Assembly: GCF_036013525.1 (NCBI RefSeq)
Contig: NZ_CP107853.1
Coordinates: 5,642,001-5,706,000, forward strand
Reading direction: 5' to 3'
Source of the DNA: Nonomuraea sp. NBC_00507
GTDB lineage: Bacteria; Actinomycetota; Actinomycetes; Streptosporangiales; Streptosporangiaceae
Length of the DNA stretch: 64,000 nucleotides
In this document: piece by piece, positions 24,167-35,073 of the stretch
Layout of the letters: every line of letters starts with the position of its first letter
How positions within the stretch are numbered: position 1 is the stretch's first letter
The notes under the pieces: generated by a model
The model's database searches: none
Seen by the model: only the letters and a program-made list of their open reading frames with translations
What the model was told of the DNA's origin: nothing
Translations under genes and position numbers: made by a program

Positions 24167-25321
24167 TCAGTACCCGCCGTACGGATTGTTCTGGGAGGGC
24201 GGCTGAGTAGCTGGGGCGCTCGACTTGTGGCCGGCCGGGTGCGTCGGCGAGGCCGACGGGCTGGCTCCGGTTCCCGTCCCGGTGGACGTCGGCTTCGTGC
24301 CCTGCGGGGCGATGACGCCGATCAGGCCGTGCTTGGTGCCGTCGATGCCGGCGGAGAACCACAGGGCCTTCTCGCCGCCGGTGGCCGCGGTGCCCGGCTC
24401 CAGGTCCCACAGGCCCGGCAGCACGATCGGCTTGCCGCTGGAGTCGCGCAACGAGCCCAGGTGCCGGCCCTGCTTGTACGCGTGCACGGTGCCGTCGCCG
24501 AAGTTGCCGACCAGCAGCGAGCCGGCGTACGGGCCCCAGCCCTGCGGCGCGGCCGTCAGGCCCCAAGGGGCGTTGAGCCCGGTGCGGGAGATGCGGCCCG
24601 TCAGGCGGCCGGAGGCGTTGAAGCGGCTGACGAAGCCCTTGCCCCTGCCGAAGACCGGCTTGCCGGTGGCCGGGTCACGCAGCGCGTAGGACACCCAAAT
24701 GTTGCCGTTGGCCACCGCGACGTTGTACGGGTGGTAGCCGTCGGGGAGGGCCCCGTCCTGGAACTGCCAGCGGGCCAGGCGGATGCGCCGGAAGTCCTCG
24801 TCGAAGGCGTGGATGCGGCCGCCGGCGAAGTCGGGGGCCAGCAGGAATGCCTCGTCCTCGGTCTGGACGAGCTCCAGGCCCTTGTAGTCGGCCCCGCGGG
24901 TGAACGCCGCTATGATCGCGTTCTTCGGGTCGACCTCGGCGTTCCATCCGGTGATGGCGCCGCTCGGGCTGGAGAAGATGAATGTGGCGGGCTTGCCCTT
25001 CACGGTGAAGCCCTCGCCGGGGTTGAACACCTGGCCGGTGGGGGCTCCGCCGGGGATCCACACCTCGGTCTGCTCCTTCTTGCCGGTGCCGGAGTAGACG
25101 GTGGCGGTGCCGGTGCCCGTGTTGGAGACCCACAGAGTCTTGCCCATGGCCAGGCCCCACGGGTTGACGACCTTGGGGTCGGTGACCGGGGCTTTGCCCT
25201 GAACGTCCGACACAAGGTTGATGACGTCGAAACGAGTCCTGGTGGTGGCGTGTGCGGGAGTGGTGAGAGTCGCTCCCAAGACGACCGCAACAGCGCAGAG
25301 TGTGATGATGCGTGGCCGCAT
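24167..25321 (-). CDS. TIGR03118 family secreted beta-propeller-like protein
   Basis: A 384-residue secreted protein. The signal peptide ends at PAHA (residue 25). The body carries the TIGR03118 hallmarks: NLVSDVQGKAPVTDPKVVNPWGLA at the start, SPSGAITGWNAEV, GYHPYNVAVANGNIWVSYA, and the closing SLLVGNFGDGTVHAY...LWFSAGIDGTKHGLIGVI. The repeated short strands suggest a beta-propeller. The function of the family is unknown. A 50-residue Ser/Thr/Pro-rich tail (from about 333) is probably disordered and may be glycosylated or cell-wall spanning. AGGAGG precedes the ATG. Confidence 0.9.
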   Translation of the reverse strand: MRPRIITLCAVAVVLGATLTTPAHATTRTRFDVINLVSDVQGKAPVTDPKVVNPWGLAMGKTLWVSNTGTGTATVYSGTGKKEQTEVWIPGGAPTGQVFNPGEGFTVKGKPATFIFSSPSGAITGWNAEVDPKNAIIAAFTRGADYKGLELVQTEDEAFLLAPDFAGGRIHAFDEDFRRIRLARWQFQDGALPDGYHPYNVAVANGNIWVSYALRDPATGKPVFGRGKGFVSRFNASGRLTGRISRTGLNAPWGLTAAPQGWGPYAGSLLVGNFGDGTVHAYKQGRHLGSLRDSSGKPIVLPGLWDLEPGTAATGGEKALWFSAGIDGTKHGLIGVIAPQGTKPTSTGTGTGASPSASPTHPAGHKSSAPATQPPSQNNPYGGY

Positions 25322-25443
25322 CCGTTGCCTCCTAGTTAGCGCTTGTGACGCGAGATACGCGGAGGGCGGGAGGCCGGTTCAGCCGGGTGTCGGAAATATC
25401 GGTACACGAGTTTCCCCGCGACATGCGGGGGAGAGGGAAAAGC

Positions 25444-26160
25444 ATGAACGTGTTGGGCATCGACATCGGCGGTTCGGGCATCAAGGGCGCCCCTGTGGAC
25501 ACCGAGGCGGGCCGGCTGGCCGAGGAGCGTCTGCGCATCCCCACGCCGCAGCCGTCCAAGCCCGATGACGTGGCTCATGTGGTGTCGTCGATCGTCGAGC
25601 ATTTCCACTGGAGCGGTCCTGTCGGCGTGACGTTCCCCGGCGTCGTCGTGGACGGCGTCGTGCGTTCGGCCGCCAACGTGGCCCGTTCCTGGATCGGCGT
25701 GGACGCGGCCGCGTTGTTCGGCGGCGCGACCGTGCTCAACGACGCCGACGCGGCCGGCATGGCCGAGATGACCTTCGGCGAGGGCCGCGGGAGGCGGGGG
25801 ACCGTGCTCGTGCTGACGTTCGGCACGGGGATCGGCAGCGCGCTGTTCACCGACGGGACGCTGGTGCGCAACACCGAGCTGGGGCACCTGGAGCTGCACG
25901 GCAAGGACGCCGAGCACCGGGCCTCGGACCGGGCCCGCCAGGAGCACGACCTGAGCTGGGAGCATTGGGCCGAGCGGGTGCAGCAATACCTGGAGCACGT
26001 CGAGATGCTCTTTTCGCCCTCGCTGATCGTGATCGGCGGGGGAGCGAGCAAGAAGGCGGACAGGTTCCTGCCGCACATCACGCTCGACACGCCCGTGGTG
26101 CCCGCCGCGCTCCAGAACGAGGCGGGCATCATCGGGGCGGCTCTCGCGGCGGCCTCCTGA
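25444..26160 (+). CDS. ppgK: Polyphosphate glucokinase
   Basis: A 238-residue ROK-type kinase that phosphorylates glucose with polyphosphate (and often ATP). The phosphate-1 motif is GIDIGGSGIKGAPVD (5-19); the sugar-site segments GVTFPGVV and NDADAAGMAE and the second phosphate motif LTFGTGIGSALF are present. The RASDRARQEHDLSWEHWA segment is characteristic of actinobacterial PPGK. GAGAGGGA before the ATG at 25444 fixes the start. The likely role is cytoplasmic entry of free glucose into glycolysis. It is divergent from the TIGR03118 gene across 122 bases. Confidence 0.93.
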   Translation: MNVLGIDIGGSGIKGAPVDTEAGRLAEERLRIPTPQPSKPDDVAHVVSSIVEHFHWSGPVGVTFPGVVVDGVVRSAANVARSWIGVDAAALFGGATVLNDADAAGMAEMTFGEGRGRRGTVLVLTFGTGIGSALFTDGTLVRNTELGHLELHGKDAEHRASDRARQEHDLSWEHWAERVQQYLEHVEMLFSPSLIVIGGGASKKADRFLPHITLDTPVVPAALQNEAGIIGAALAAAS

Positions 26161-26165
26161 CCGGT

Positions 26166-26930
26166 TCAGTCCTCGGACGGCTCGGCAGCCGGCTTGGCCG
26201 GGGCGACCCACGCGAAGTCCTTCGCCGCGTCAGGCAGCTCGTCGCCTCGGTCAGGGGGCTGGAAGGTGGGGAACTTCCTGGCGTCGATCTTCACGTGGGC
26301 GAAGTCCACGTCCTGCAGCCTCGAGCTGGGCACGCCGTCGGGGAAGTGGAAGTCGGCCAGCTGGTCCAGCTGCCGCTGCTCCCACTTCATGATGCCGATC
26401 GCGGCCAGCTGCGCCGCGACGGACGCCCAGAGCGCCCCGATCATCACGGTCACCGCCTTGTCCGCGGCGTACGCCAGCCACCTCAGCGACGCATGGGCCT
26501 GCGCGGCGGTCGCGGGCACCAGCGCCATCGGGACAAGGGCTGTGATCGGCGGGATGAGCACAGCGCCGAGGGTCACCATCGCCCCCTTGAAGAGCCGGAA
26601 GGCGAACACCACGGCTTCGAGGCTGTCTCCCACCTTGTCGAGCGAGTCGCGCAGGGCCTCGGTGCCGGCGTGCATCTCGCCCGTCACCCGGGAGAACTCC
26701 CGCTGGTCGTCGGCGATCCAGCCCTGCCTCGACGCGGCGGGAATGCGGTCAAGCAGCTCGACGGGGGTGTCGAGGTCCCTGGCCAGTTGCTTCCAGATCT
26801 TGGCGACCTCCGAGACCTTGTCGTCGTCCATCCCGAGGGTCAACAGGTACATGAGCCCCACCATGGGAACGCCCCCCAACACCTCCAGGTGCCTGAGTGT
26901 CATGAGGGTCTGCGGGGGCACGCCGGCCAT
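26166..26930 (-). CDS. WXG100-like membrane protein of a type VII-type cluster
   Basis: A 254-residue protein. Residues about 35-110 are helical with a WxxL-type turn (AKIWKQLARDLDTP, then ASRQGWIADDQREF), as in WXG100-superfamily substrates. Two hydrophobic segments follow (about 113-138 and 150-178). The C-terminal 60 residues are Pro/Asp-rich. It starts within the TAATG overlap with the small WXG-like gene, so the two are cotranslated and probably form a pair. No EccC ATPase or other secretion gene is present in the window, so export by a type VII system is inferred only from the fold. Confidence 0.65.
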   Translation of the reverse strand: MAGVPPQTLMTLRHLEVLGGVPMVGLMYLLTLGMDDDKVSEVAKIWKQLARDLDTPVELLDRIPAASRQGWIADDQREFSRVTGEMHAGTEALRDSLDKVGDSLEAVVFAFRLFKGAMVTLGAVLIPPITALVPMALVPATAAQAHASLRWLAYAADKAVTVMIGALWASVAAQLAAIGIMKWEQRQLDQLADFHFPDGVPSSRLQDVDFAHVKIDARKFPTFQPPDRGDELPDAAKDFAWVAPAKPAAEPSED

Positions 26931-27235
26931 TACCGGTAGTCCACGATGCTGGCCTGCTCGGCCGTGCGCCAGTTATGGGCGCAGGTGGCCAGGCTCTCGG
27001 AGATGCCATGAGAGGCGATGGCGCCGTCCCGAAGGGCATCCTGGCAGCCCATCTGCGCCTTGTAGTAAGTCTGGGAGAGTATGTCCCGGAACATCTCGCC
27101 GAACGCTTCGATGAGGTCGGTGTCCCAGGCGCGGTCAGCGCTCCTCTTGAAGTCGTCCCCGATGTCCTTGTAGCGCTCGCTCATCGTGTCGATGGTGCGA
27201 GAGGTGATGAACCTTGTGTCCTGCGGGCTGGACAT
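26930..27235 (-). CDS. Small WXG100-like protein
   Basis: A 101-residue helical protein, the usual length for WXG100 proteins. Two amphipathic helices (about 12-45 and 48-80) are joined by a short turn, with HNWRTAEQAS near the end rather than a canonical central WxG. It is translationally coupled to the larger membrane partner (shared TAATG at 26928-26932) and divergent from the YbaB-like gene. Heterodimer formation with the downstream product is likely by analogy with ESX pairs. Assignment to the family is tentative because the WxG turn is not seen. Confidence 0.6.
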   Translation of the reverse strand: MSSPQDTRFITSRTIDTMSERYKDIGDDFKRSADRAWDTDLIEAFGEMFRDILSQTYYKAQMGCQDALRDGAIASHGISESLATCAHNWRTAEQASIVDYR

Positions 27236-27399
27236 GTCGCTCCTTCAGCAATATTGCGTCGAAAGCCATCTTTGTCGCCGAAGAGGCGATGATCGTCGGG
27301 TTCATCGGATGTTCACCGGCGAGAAACCGTTCGCTGGCGGCCGGTTCAGTGAGTCTTGATCGACTCCCAGGTCATATCGACGAACAGGGAGGTCATGGC

Positions 27400-27804
27400 A
27401 TGTCCGACTTCGATCCGGCCGCTGTCACGCCAGAGGAGCTGGAGAAGATCGCCCGGCGCGCGGACGAGGCCATGGCGACGTTGGTGCAGGCGATGAACGG
27501 GCTCGAAGAGGTCACTGGGGAGGGAACGTCCGCCGGCGGGAAGATCCGGGCCGCGGTGGAGTCCGACGGTCTCCTGCGCGAGATCCGCCTGGATCCGCGC
27601 CTGCTGCGCTCGATGGGCAGCGACGAGCTGGCCGAGGCGGTCGTGGCGGCGGTGCGTGCGGCCCAGCTCTCGGCCCGCGGGCAACTGGAGGAGCGGCTCG
27701 CGGCGGCCCAGGGCGGGGTGCGGCCCTCCTTCGACATCCGCGACGTCGGCCGTGGCCTGGACGCCATCCAGTCGGCGTTCCTCTCCTCCCTCCCGCCGCG
27801 CTGA
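27400..27804 (+). CDS. YbaB/EbfC-like DNA-binding family protein
   Basis: A 134-residue protein. GGGAGG seven bases before the ATG at 27400 sets the start. Residues 12-100 have the YbaB layout: an N-terminal helix, a strand-rich middle (GKIRAAVESDGLLREIRLDPRLL) and a long C-terminal helix (SDELAEAVVAAVRAAQLSARGQLEERL). In actinobacteria such YbaB-fold proteins commonly sit beside WXG100 genes, exactly as here, where they may be part of the same secretion-linked module rather than the nucleoid. The 3' end is followed by 127 bases without a clear element before hrpA. Confidence 0.8.
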   Translation: MSDFDPAAVTPEELEKIARRADEAMATLVQAMNGLEEVTGEGTSAGGKIRAAVESDGLLREIRLDPRLLRSMGSDELAEAVVAAVRAAQLSARGQLEERLAAAQGGVRPSFDIRDVGRGLDAIQSAFLSSLPPR

Positions 27805-27931
27805 TCCAGGGGAGGTCCCCGACCGGCTGATCGGCGCTCCGACGGGATATTGGGATGCGCGCGGGCGGCGCGATCGGGCACCATGGGCGGTTGGCTCCGG
27901 GGAAGCCGGGCTCAAATATCCTGAAAGCAGT

Positions 27932-30900
27932 ATGGGAACGCCTTCCTTGTCCTCGTCCTCTTCACTCGCCGAGCTTCAGTCCCGCCTGCCCGAGCTCATG
28001 CCGCGCGACCAGCGGCGGCTGCGGCGCAGGCTCGACGGCATGCGCCGGGTGCGCTCCCGCGACGCCCGCGACAAGATCGCTGCGGAGATCCTCGCCGACG
28101 TGGAGCGGGCCGAGCAGCGACTGATACGCCGCCGCGAAGCCGTGCCGCAGGTGAGATATCCGGAAAACCTGCCGGTCTCACAGCGTAAGGACGACATCCT
28201 CGCGGCCATCCGCGACCACCAGGTCGTGATCATCGCCGGTGAGACGGGGTCCGGCAAGACCACCCAGATCCCCAAGATCTGCCTGGAGCTGGGCCGGGGC
28301 GTACGCGGGCTGATCGGCCACACGCAGCCCCGCCGCATCGCCGCCCGCACGGTCGCCGAGCGCATCGCCGAAGAGCTCGGCACCGGCCTGGGCGAGGTGG
28401 TCGGCTACAAGGTCCGCTTCACCGACCAGGCGAGCGAGCGCACCCTGGTCAAGCTGATGACCGACGGCATCCTGCTGGCCGAGCTGCAGAACGACCGCAT
28501 GCTCGACCAATATGACACGCTGATCATCGACGAGGCCCACGAGCGCAGCCTCAACATCGACTTCATCCTCGGCTACCTGAAACAGCTCCTGCCCCAACGG
28601 CCGGACCTCAAGGTCATCATCACCAGCGCCACGATCGACCCCGAGCGGTTCTCCCGCCACTTCGGCGACGCGCCGATCGTCGAGGTCTCCGGCCGCACCT
28701 ATCCCGTCGAGGTGCGTTACCGGCCGCTCGACGAGGACGACGACCAGACGCAGGGCATCGTGAACGCCTGTCAGGAGCTCATCTCCGAGGGCCCCGGCGA
28801 CATCCTCGTGTTCCTCTCCGGCGAGCGGGAGATCCGAGACGCCGCCGACGCCCTGACCAAGGCCGACTTCCGCAACACCGAGATCCTCCCGCTCTACGCC
28901 CGCCTCAGCGCCGCCGAGCAGCACCGCGTCTTCCAGCGCCACACCGGCCGGCGCATCGTCCTGGCCACCAACGTGGCCGAGACCTCGCTCACGGTGCCTG
29001 GCATCAAATACGTCGTCGATCCGGGTTACGCGCGCATCTCCCGCTACAGTCACCGCACCAAGGTGCAGCGCCTCCCCATCGAGGCCATCTCCCAGGCCAG
29101 CGCCAACCAGCGCAAGGGCCGCTCCGGGCGCACCTCCGACGGCATCTGCATCCGGCTCTACGAGGAGGAGGACTTCCTCAGCCGGCCCGAGTTCACCGAC
29201 CCGGAGATCCTGCGAACCAACCTGGCCTCCGTCATCCTGCAGATGACCTCCATCGGGCTCGGCGACATCGAGGCGTTCCCGTTCGTCGAGCCGCCGGACC
29301 GCCGCCAGGTCAAGGACGGCGTCAGCCTGCTGCATGAGCTGGGCGCCTTCGACGCGCACAGCAAGCTCACCCCCGTCGGCCGCAAGCTGGCGAACCTGCC
29401 GGTGGACCCCCGCCTGGGCCGCATGGTGCTGGAGGCGGAGAAGAACGGCTGCCTGCGCGAGGTCATGGTGATCGCCGCCGCCCTGTCCATCCAGGACCCG
29501 CGCGAGCGCCCTGCCGACAAGCAGCAGCAGGCCGACGAGAAGCACCGCCGCTTCGCCGACCCCGAGTCGGACTTCCTGGCCTACCTCAACCTGTGGAACT
29601 ACCTGCGCGACAAGCAGGAGGAGCTGTCCTCCAGCGCCTTCAGGCGGCTCTGCAAGGCGGAGTTCCTCAACTACCTGCGCGTGCGCGAGTGGCAGGACAT
29701 CTACAGCCAGCTGCGCCAGACGCTGGGCGCCCAGCTCAACAGCGGCCCGGCCGACCCTCGCCACGTGCACGCGTCCCTGCTGGTCGGGCTGCTGTCGCAC
29801 ATCGGCGTCAAGGACGTCATGGAAAAGCGCGGCGCCGACGGCCGCCGGCCGATCCAGGAATACATCGGCGCCCGCAACGCCCGCTTCGCCATCTTCCCCG
29901 GCTCCACGCTGGCCAAGAAGCAGCCGCAGTGGGTCATGTCGGCCGAGCTGGTCGAGACCTCCCGCCTCTGGGCCCGGGTCAACGCCAAGATCGAGCCCGA
30001 CTGGGTCGAGCCGCTCGCCCAGCACCTGGTCAAACGCACCTACTCCGAGCCGCACTGGGAGAAGAACCAGGGCGCGGTGATCGCGCTGGAGAAGGTCACT
30101 CTCTACGGCGTGCCGCTCGTCGTCGGCCGCAAGGTCAACTACGGCCGCATCGACCCCGACCTGTCGCGCGAGCTGTTCATCCGGCACGCGCTGGTCGAGG
30201 GCGACTGGGACACCCACCACCGCTTCCTCAAGGACAACCGCAGGCTCCTGGAGGAGGTCGAGGAGCTGGAAAACCGCGCCCGCCGCCGGGACATCCTGGT
30301 GGACGACGAGGCGCTGTTCGACTTCTACGACCAGCGGGTGCCCGCCGACGTGGTCTCCGCCCGGCACTTCGACTCCTGGTGGAAGAAGGCCGGGCGGGAG
30401 ACGCCGGACCTGCTGACGTTCTCGCCGGAGATGCTGGTCAACGAGGGCGCCGACATCAGCGCCCGCGACTACCCCGACACCTGGAAACAACTGGGCCAGC
30501 GGATGAAGCTGACCTACCAGTTCGAGCCGGGAGCAAACGCCGACGGCGTGACCGTGCACGTGCCGCTCCAGGTGCTCAACCAGGTCAACTCCGACGGCTT
30601 CGACTGGCAGATCCCGGGACTGCGCGAAGAGCTGATCACCGCGCTGATCCGGTCGCTGCCGAAAAACCTGCGCCGCAACTTCGTGCCTGCCCCCAACTAC
30701 GCCAAGCAGGTGCTGGCCGGGGTCCAGCAGGGCGGGGAGCCGCTGCTGGCGGCCGTGGAGCGCGAGCTGCTGCGGCTCACGGGCGTACGCGTGCCGCGCG
30801 AGGCCTGGCAGCTGGACCAGGTGCCGGACCACCTGCGCATCACGTACCGGGTGATCGACGAGCGCAAGCGCACGGTGGCCGAGGACAAGGACCTCGACGC

Positions 30901-31807
30901 GCTCAAGCGCCGCCTCGCGCCGCGCCTGCGCCAGACGTTGTCCCAGGCCGGCGACGACCTGGAGCAGACGGGACTGCACACGTGGAGCTTCGGCCGCCTG
31001 CCGAAGGTCTTCGAGCAGGGCCGGATGAAGGGCTATCCGGCGCTGGTGGACGCGGGCGACTCGGTCTCGATCAAGATCTTCGAGACGGAGGCCGAGCAGC
31101 GCCGCTCCCACTGGCCCGGCGTCCGCCGCCTGCTGCTCCTCAACGTCACCAACCCGGCCAAGTCCCTGCTCGGCGGCCTGTCCAACCAGGCCAAGCTGGC
31201 CCTGTCACGCAGCCCGCACGGCGGGGCGGTGGCGCTGTTCGACGACGTGATCAACGCGGCCGTGGACAAGCTCATGCTCGACGTCGGCGGTCCCGCCTGG
31301 GACCCGGTCGCCTTCGACCGCCTCTACCAGCATGTGCGCGCTCATGTGTACGACGCGGCAGCGGACGTGCTCGGCAGGGTGGAGCAGATCCTGGCGGTCT
31401 GGCACGAGGCCGGCGCCCGCCTCGACGCGTTGCGCGCGAGCGCCTCCACCGACGACATCCGGGACCAGTTGGGCAAGCTCGTCTACCCGGGTTTCGTCAC
31501 GGCCACCGGCTACCGGCGGCTCTCCGACCTCCTTCGCTACATCCGAGCGATCGACCGCCGCCTGACCAAGCTCCCCGAGGAGCCCTGGCGTGACCAGGAA
31601 TGGATGGACCGGGTGCACAAGGTCGAGGACGACTACCACGACCTGCTGGAGAAGCTGCATCCGGCGCGGCGGGGGGATCCGGACGTGGTGGAGATCCGGT
31701 GGATGATCGAGGAGCTGAGGGTGAGCTTCTTCGCGCAGACGCTGGGGACGCCTACGCCGGTGTCGGAGAAGCGGATCACTAAGGCGATGGAGAAGCTCAC
31801 ACCATGA
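27932..31807 (+). CDS. hrpA: ATP-dependent RNA helicase HrpA
   Basis: A 1291-residue DEAH-box helicase, normal length for the family. Walker A is GETGSGKTTQ (103-112), the DEAH box is at 200-203, and the SAT motif is ITSATID. Motif V is VLATNVAETSLTVPG and motif VI QRKGRSGRT. The helicase-associated, OB-fold and long DUF3418-type C-terminal regions follow. The ATG at 27932 is preceded only by a weak site. The role is RNA remodelling, in E. coli including fimbrial mRNA processing and rescue of stalled ribosomes. It forms a single-gene unit, convergent with katE. Confidence 0.93.
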   Translation: MGTPSLSSSSSLAELQSRLPELMPRDQRRLRRRLDGMRRVRSRDARDKIAAEILADVERAEQRLIRRREAVPQVRYPENLPVSQRKDDILAAIRDHQVVIIAGETGSGKTTQIPKICLELGRGVRGLIGHTQPRRIAARTVAERIAEELGTGLGEVVGYKVRFTDQASERTLVKLMTDGILLAELQNDRMLDQYDTLIIDEAHERSLNIDFILGYLKQLLPQRPDLKVIITSATIDPERFSRHFGDAPIVEVSGRTYPVEVRYRPLDEDDDQTQGIVNACQELISEGPGDILVFLSGEREIRDAADALTKADFRNTEILPLYARLSAAEQHRVFQRHTGRRIVLATNVAETSLTVPGIKYVVDPGYARISRYSHRTKVQRLPIEAISQASANQRKGRSGRTSDGICIRLYEEEDFLSRPEFTDPEILRTNLASVILQMTSIGLGDIEAFPFVEPPDRRQVKDGVSLLHELGAFDAHSKLTPVGRKLANLPVDPRLGRMVLEAEKNGCLREVMVIAAALSIQDPRERPADKQQQADEKHRRFADPESDFLAYLNLWNYLRDKQEELSSSAFRRLCKAEFLNYLRVREWQDIYSQLRQTLGAQLNSGPADPRHVHASLLVGLLSHIGVKDVMEKRGADGRRPIQEYIGARNARFAIFPGSTLAKKQPQWVMSAELVETSRLWARVNAKIEPDWVEPLAQHLVKRTYSEPHWEKNQGAVIALEKVTLYGVPLVVGRKVNYGRIDPDLSRELFIRHALVEGDWDTHHRFLKDNRRLLEEVEELENRARRRDILVDDEALFDFYDQRVPADVVSARHFDSWWKKAGRETPDLLTFSPEMLVNEGADISARDYPDTWKQLGQRMKLTYQFEPGANADGVTVHVPLQVLNQVNSDGFDWQIPGLREELITALIRSLPKNLRRNFVPAPNYAKQVLAGVQQGGEPLLAAVERELLRLTGVRVPREAWQLDQVPDHLRITYRVIDERKRTVAEDKDLDALKRRLAPRLRQTLSQAGDDLEQTGLHTWSFGRLPKVFEQGRMKGYPALVDAGDSVSIKIFETEAEQRRSHWPGVRRLLLLNVTNPAKSLLGGLSNQAKLALSRSPHGGAVALFDDVINAAVDKLMLDVGGPAWDPVAFDRLYQHVRAHVYDAAADVLGRVEQILAVWHEAGARLDALRASASTDDIRDQLGKLVYPGFVTATGYRRLSDLLRYIRAIDRRLTKLPEEPWRDQEWMDRVHKVEDDYHDLLEKLHPARRGDPDVVEIRWMIEELRVSFFAQTLGTPTPVSEKRITKAMEKLTP

Positions 31808-31872
31808 AGATCGAGGTGTCGAGCTCGAAGTCGGCGGCCATCGACGATCGCCTCCGATAGATCGCGTGCCGT

Positions 31873-31893
31873 GCGCGGGCCGTGAGCCCGCGC
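31873..31893. terminator. Stem-loop between convergent hrpA and katE
   Basis: GCGCGGGC (31873-31880) and GCCCGCGC (31886-31893) form a perfect 8-bp stem with a CGTGA loop, within the 94-base gap between the two 3' ends. It can serve both directions. Confidence 0.7.
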
Positions 31894-31901
31894 CACGGAT
31901 T

Positions 31902-33911
<2,010 letters not shown>

Positions 33912-33996
33912 GAAAAATCCCCCTTAAGGTTGTTTTGTCGGGCCTTCACCAAGTGCCCGGATGACTGAGCTGAAACAGGGTCGAGCGGGGGGATTG

Positions 33997-34650
33997 ATGA
34001 TCAAGGCTGTGGTGTTCGACGTCGGGGAGACGCTCATCGACGAGACGCGCATCTGGTCGCGCTGGGCCGAGCGGCTGGGTGTGAGCAGCTTTGTGCTCAT
34101 GGGCGCGCTCGGCGGCATGGCCGCGCTCGACCGCCCGCACGCCGAGGCGTTCCAGCTCATCCGGCCCGGCTTCGACCTGGACGCGGAGGAGGCCGCCTGG
34201 GAGCGTGACGACCCCGACGGCCTGCGTAACCACTTCGACGCCGACGACCTCTATCCCGACGTGCGCGGGGCGCTGGCCGCTCTTCAGGCGGCCGGTTACC
34301 AGGTGATCATCGCGGGCAACCAGCCGCGCCGGGCTTACGGGGCGCTGCTCGCGATGGACCTGCCGGCCGACTCCGTGCACACCTCTGAGGGCTGGGGCGT
34401 GGAGAAGCCCCAGCCGGAGTTCTTCGCCAAGGTGGCCGCGGTCGCGGGCAGGGAGCCCGGTGAGATCCTGTACGTGGGGGACCGCATCGACAACGACGTG
34501 CTCCCGGCGGCGCAGGCGGGCATGCGCACCGCGTTGCTGCGCCGCGGCCCGTGGGGCTATCTGCACGCCGCGCGCCCGGAAGCGGCGGCCGCCGACCTGG
34601 TCGTCGATGACCTGCACGCCGTCCTGCCCGCCGCGCGCCGGCTCACCTGA
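33997..34650 (+). CDS. HAD-superfamily hydrolase (FMN phosphatase/dehalogenase-like)
   Basis: A 217-residue HAD protein. Motif I is VVFDVGETLIDE at residues 5-16, motif II is VIIAGNQPRRA, and motifs III/IV are GVEKPQPEFF and ILYVGDRIDNDVLPA. The helical cap is of the dehalogenase type. I chose the ATG at 33997, directly ahead of motif I and next to a GGGGGGA element; an in-frame ATG at 33961 would add 12 residues. The 3' end overlaps the convergent small-protein gene by 8 bases. The substrate is unknown. Confidence 0.88.
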   Translation: MIKAVVFDVGETLIDETRIWSRWAERLGVSSFVLMGALGGMAALDRPHAEAFQLIRPGFDLDAEEAAWERDDPDGLRNHFDADDLYPDVRGALAALQAAGYQVIIAGNQPRRAYGALLAMDLPADSVHTSEGWGVEKPQPEFFAKVAAVAGREPGEILYVGDRIDNDVLPAAQAGMRTALLRRGPWGYLHAARPEAAAADLVVDDLHAVLPAARRLT

Positions 34651-34966
34651 GGCCTTCGCCGGGATCGATGCGGACCGCCCGCTCCTCGGCCGACAGGTCC
34701 GAGTCGTCATCGCCCCAGTCCTCGCCGAGCTCCTCGTCCTCCGTGTCCGGCTCCAAGCCCTCGTCCGGCTGGGTCAGCCGGTGTTTGGGACGGGGCTCAT
34801 GGAGCCGTTCGGGGGCCTCCCTGCGCAGCCGCTCGTCGAGGGTGTCCCTGCGCCGCGGGTCGTCCTCCACGACCTCGTGATGGAGCCCGAGATCGTCGGT
34901 CCACTCACTGACCTCGATCGCCTGCTCATCGCTCATGCCGTGCCGGTTCGGAGGTTTTTCGGTCAT
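34643..34966 (-). CDS. Small acidic hypothetical protein (DUF5709-like)
   Basis: A 107-residue highly charged protein. Motifs such as DTLDERLRREAPE and DEGLEPDTEDEELGEDW resemble the DUF5709 group of small actinobacterial proteins. It is predicted to be largely disordered, with an acidic C-terminal half and a basic centre. GGGGG lies about 8 bases before the ATG. Its last codons overlap the end of the opposite HAD gene by 8 bases, which may create 3'-end antisense interference. No function is known. Confidence 0.7.
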   Translation of the reverse strand: MTEKPPNRHGMSDEQAIEVSEWTDDLGLHHEVVEDDPRRRDTLDERLRREAPERLHEPRPKHRLTQPDEGLEPDTEDEELGEDWGDDDSDLSAEERAVRIDPGEGLR

Positions 34967-35073
34967 ACGCGCCCCCTACCCAAGGAGCGGCCCGGAATCC
35001 TCTGACTTGGCGGGCCTTAGGGTGTCGGCCAACTCTTCCTTGACGGGATGCGCCGAGGCGCGCACGCCTGAGG

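Noticed and set aside
28178..31111. 977-codon minus-strand frame opposite hrpA
   Set aside because: Same compositional artefact; the plus-strand HrpA has all helicase motifs.
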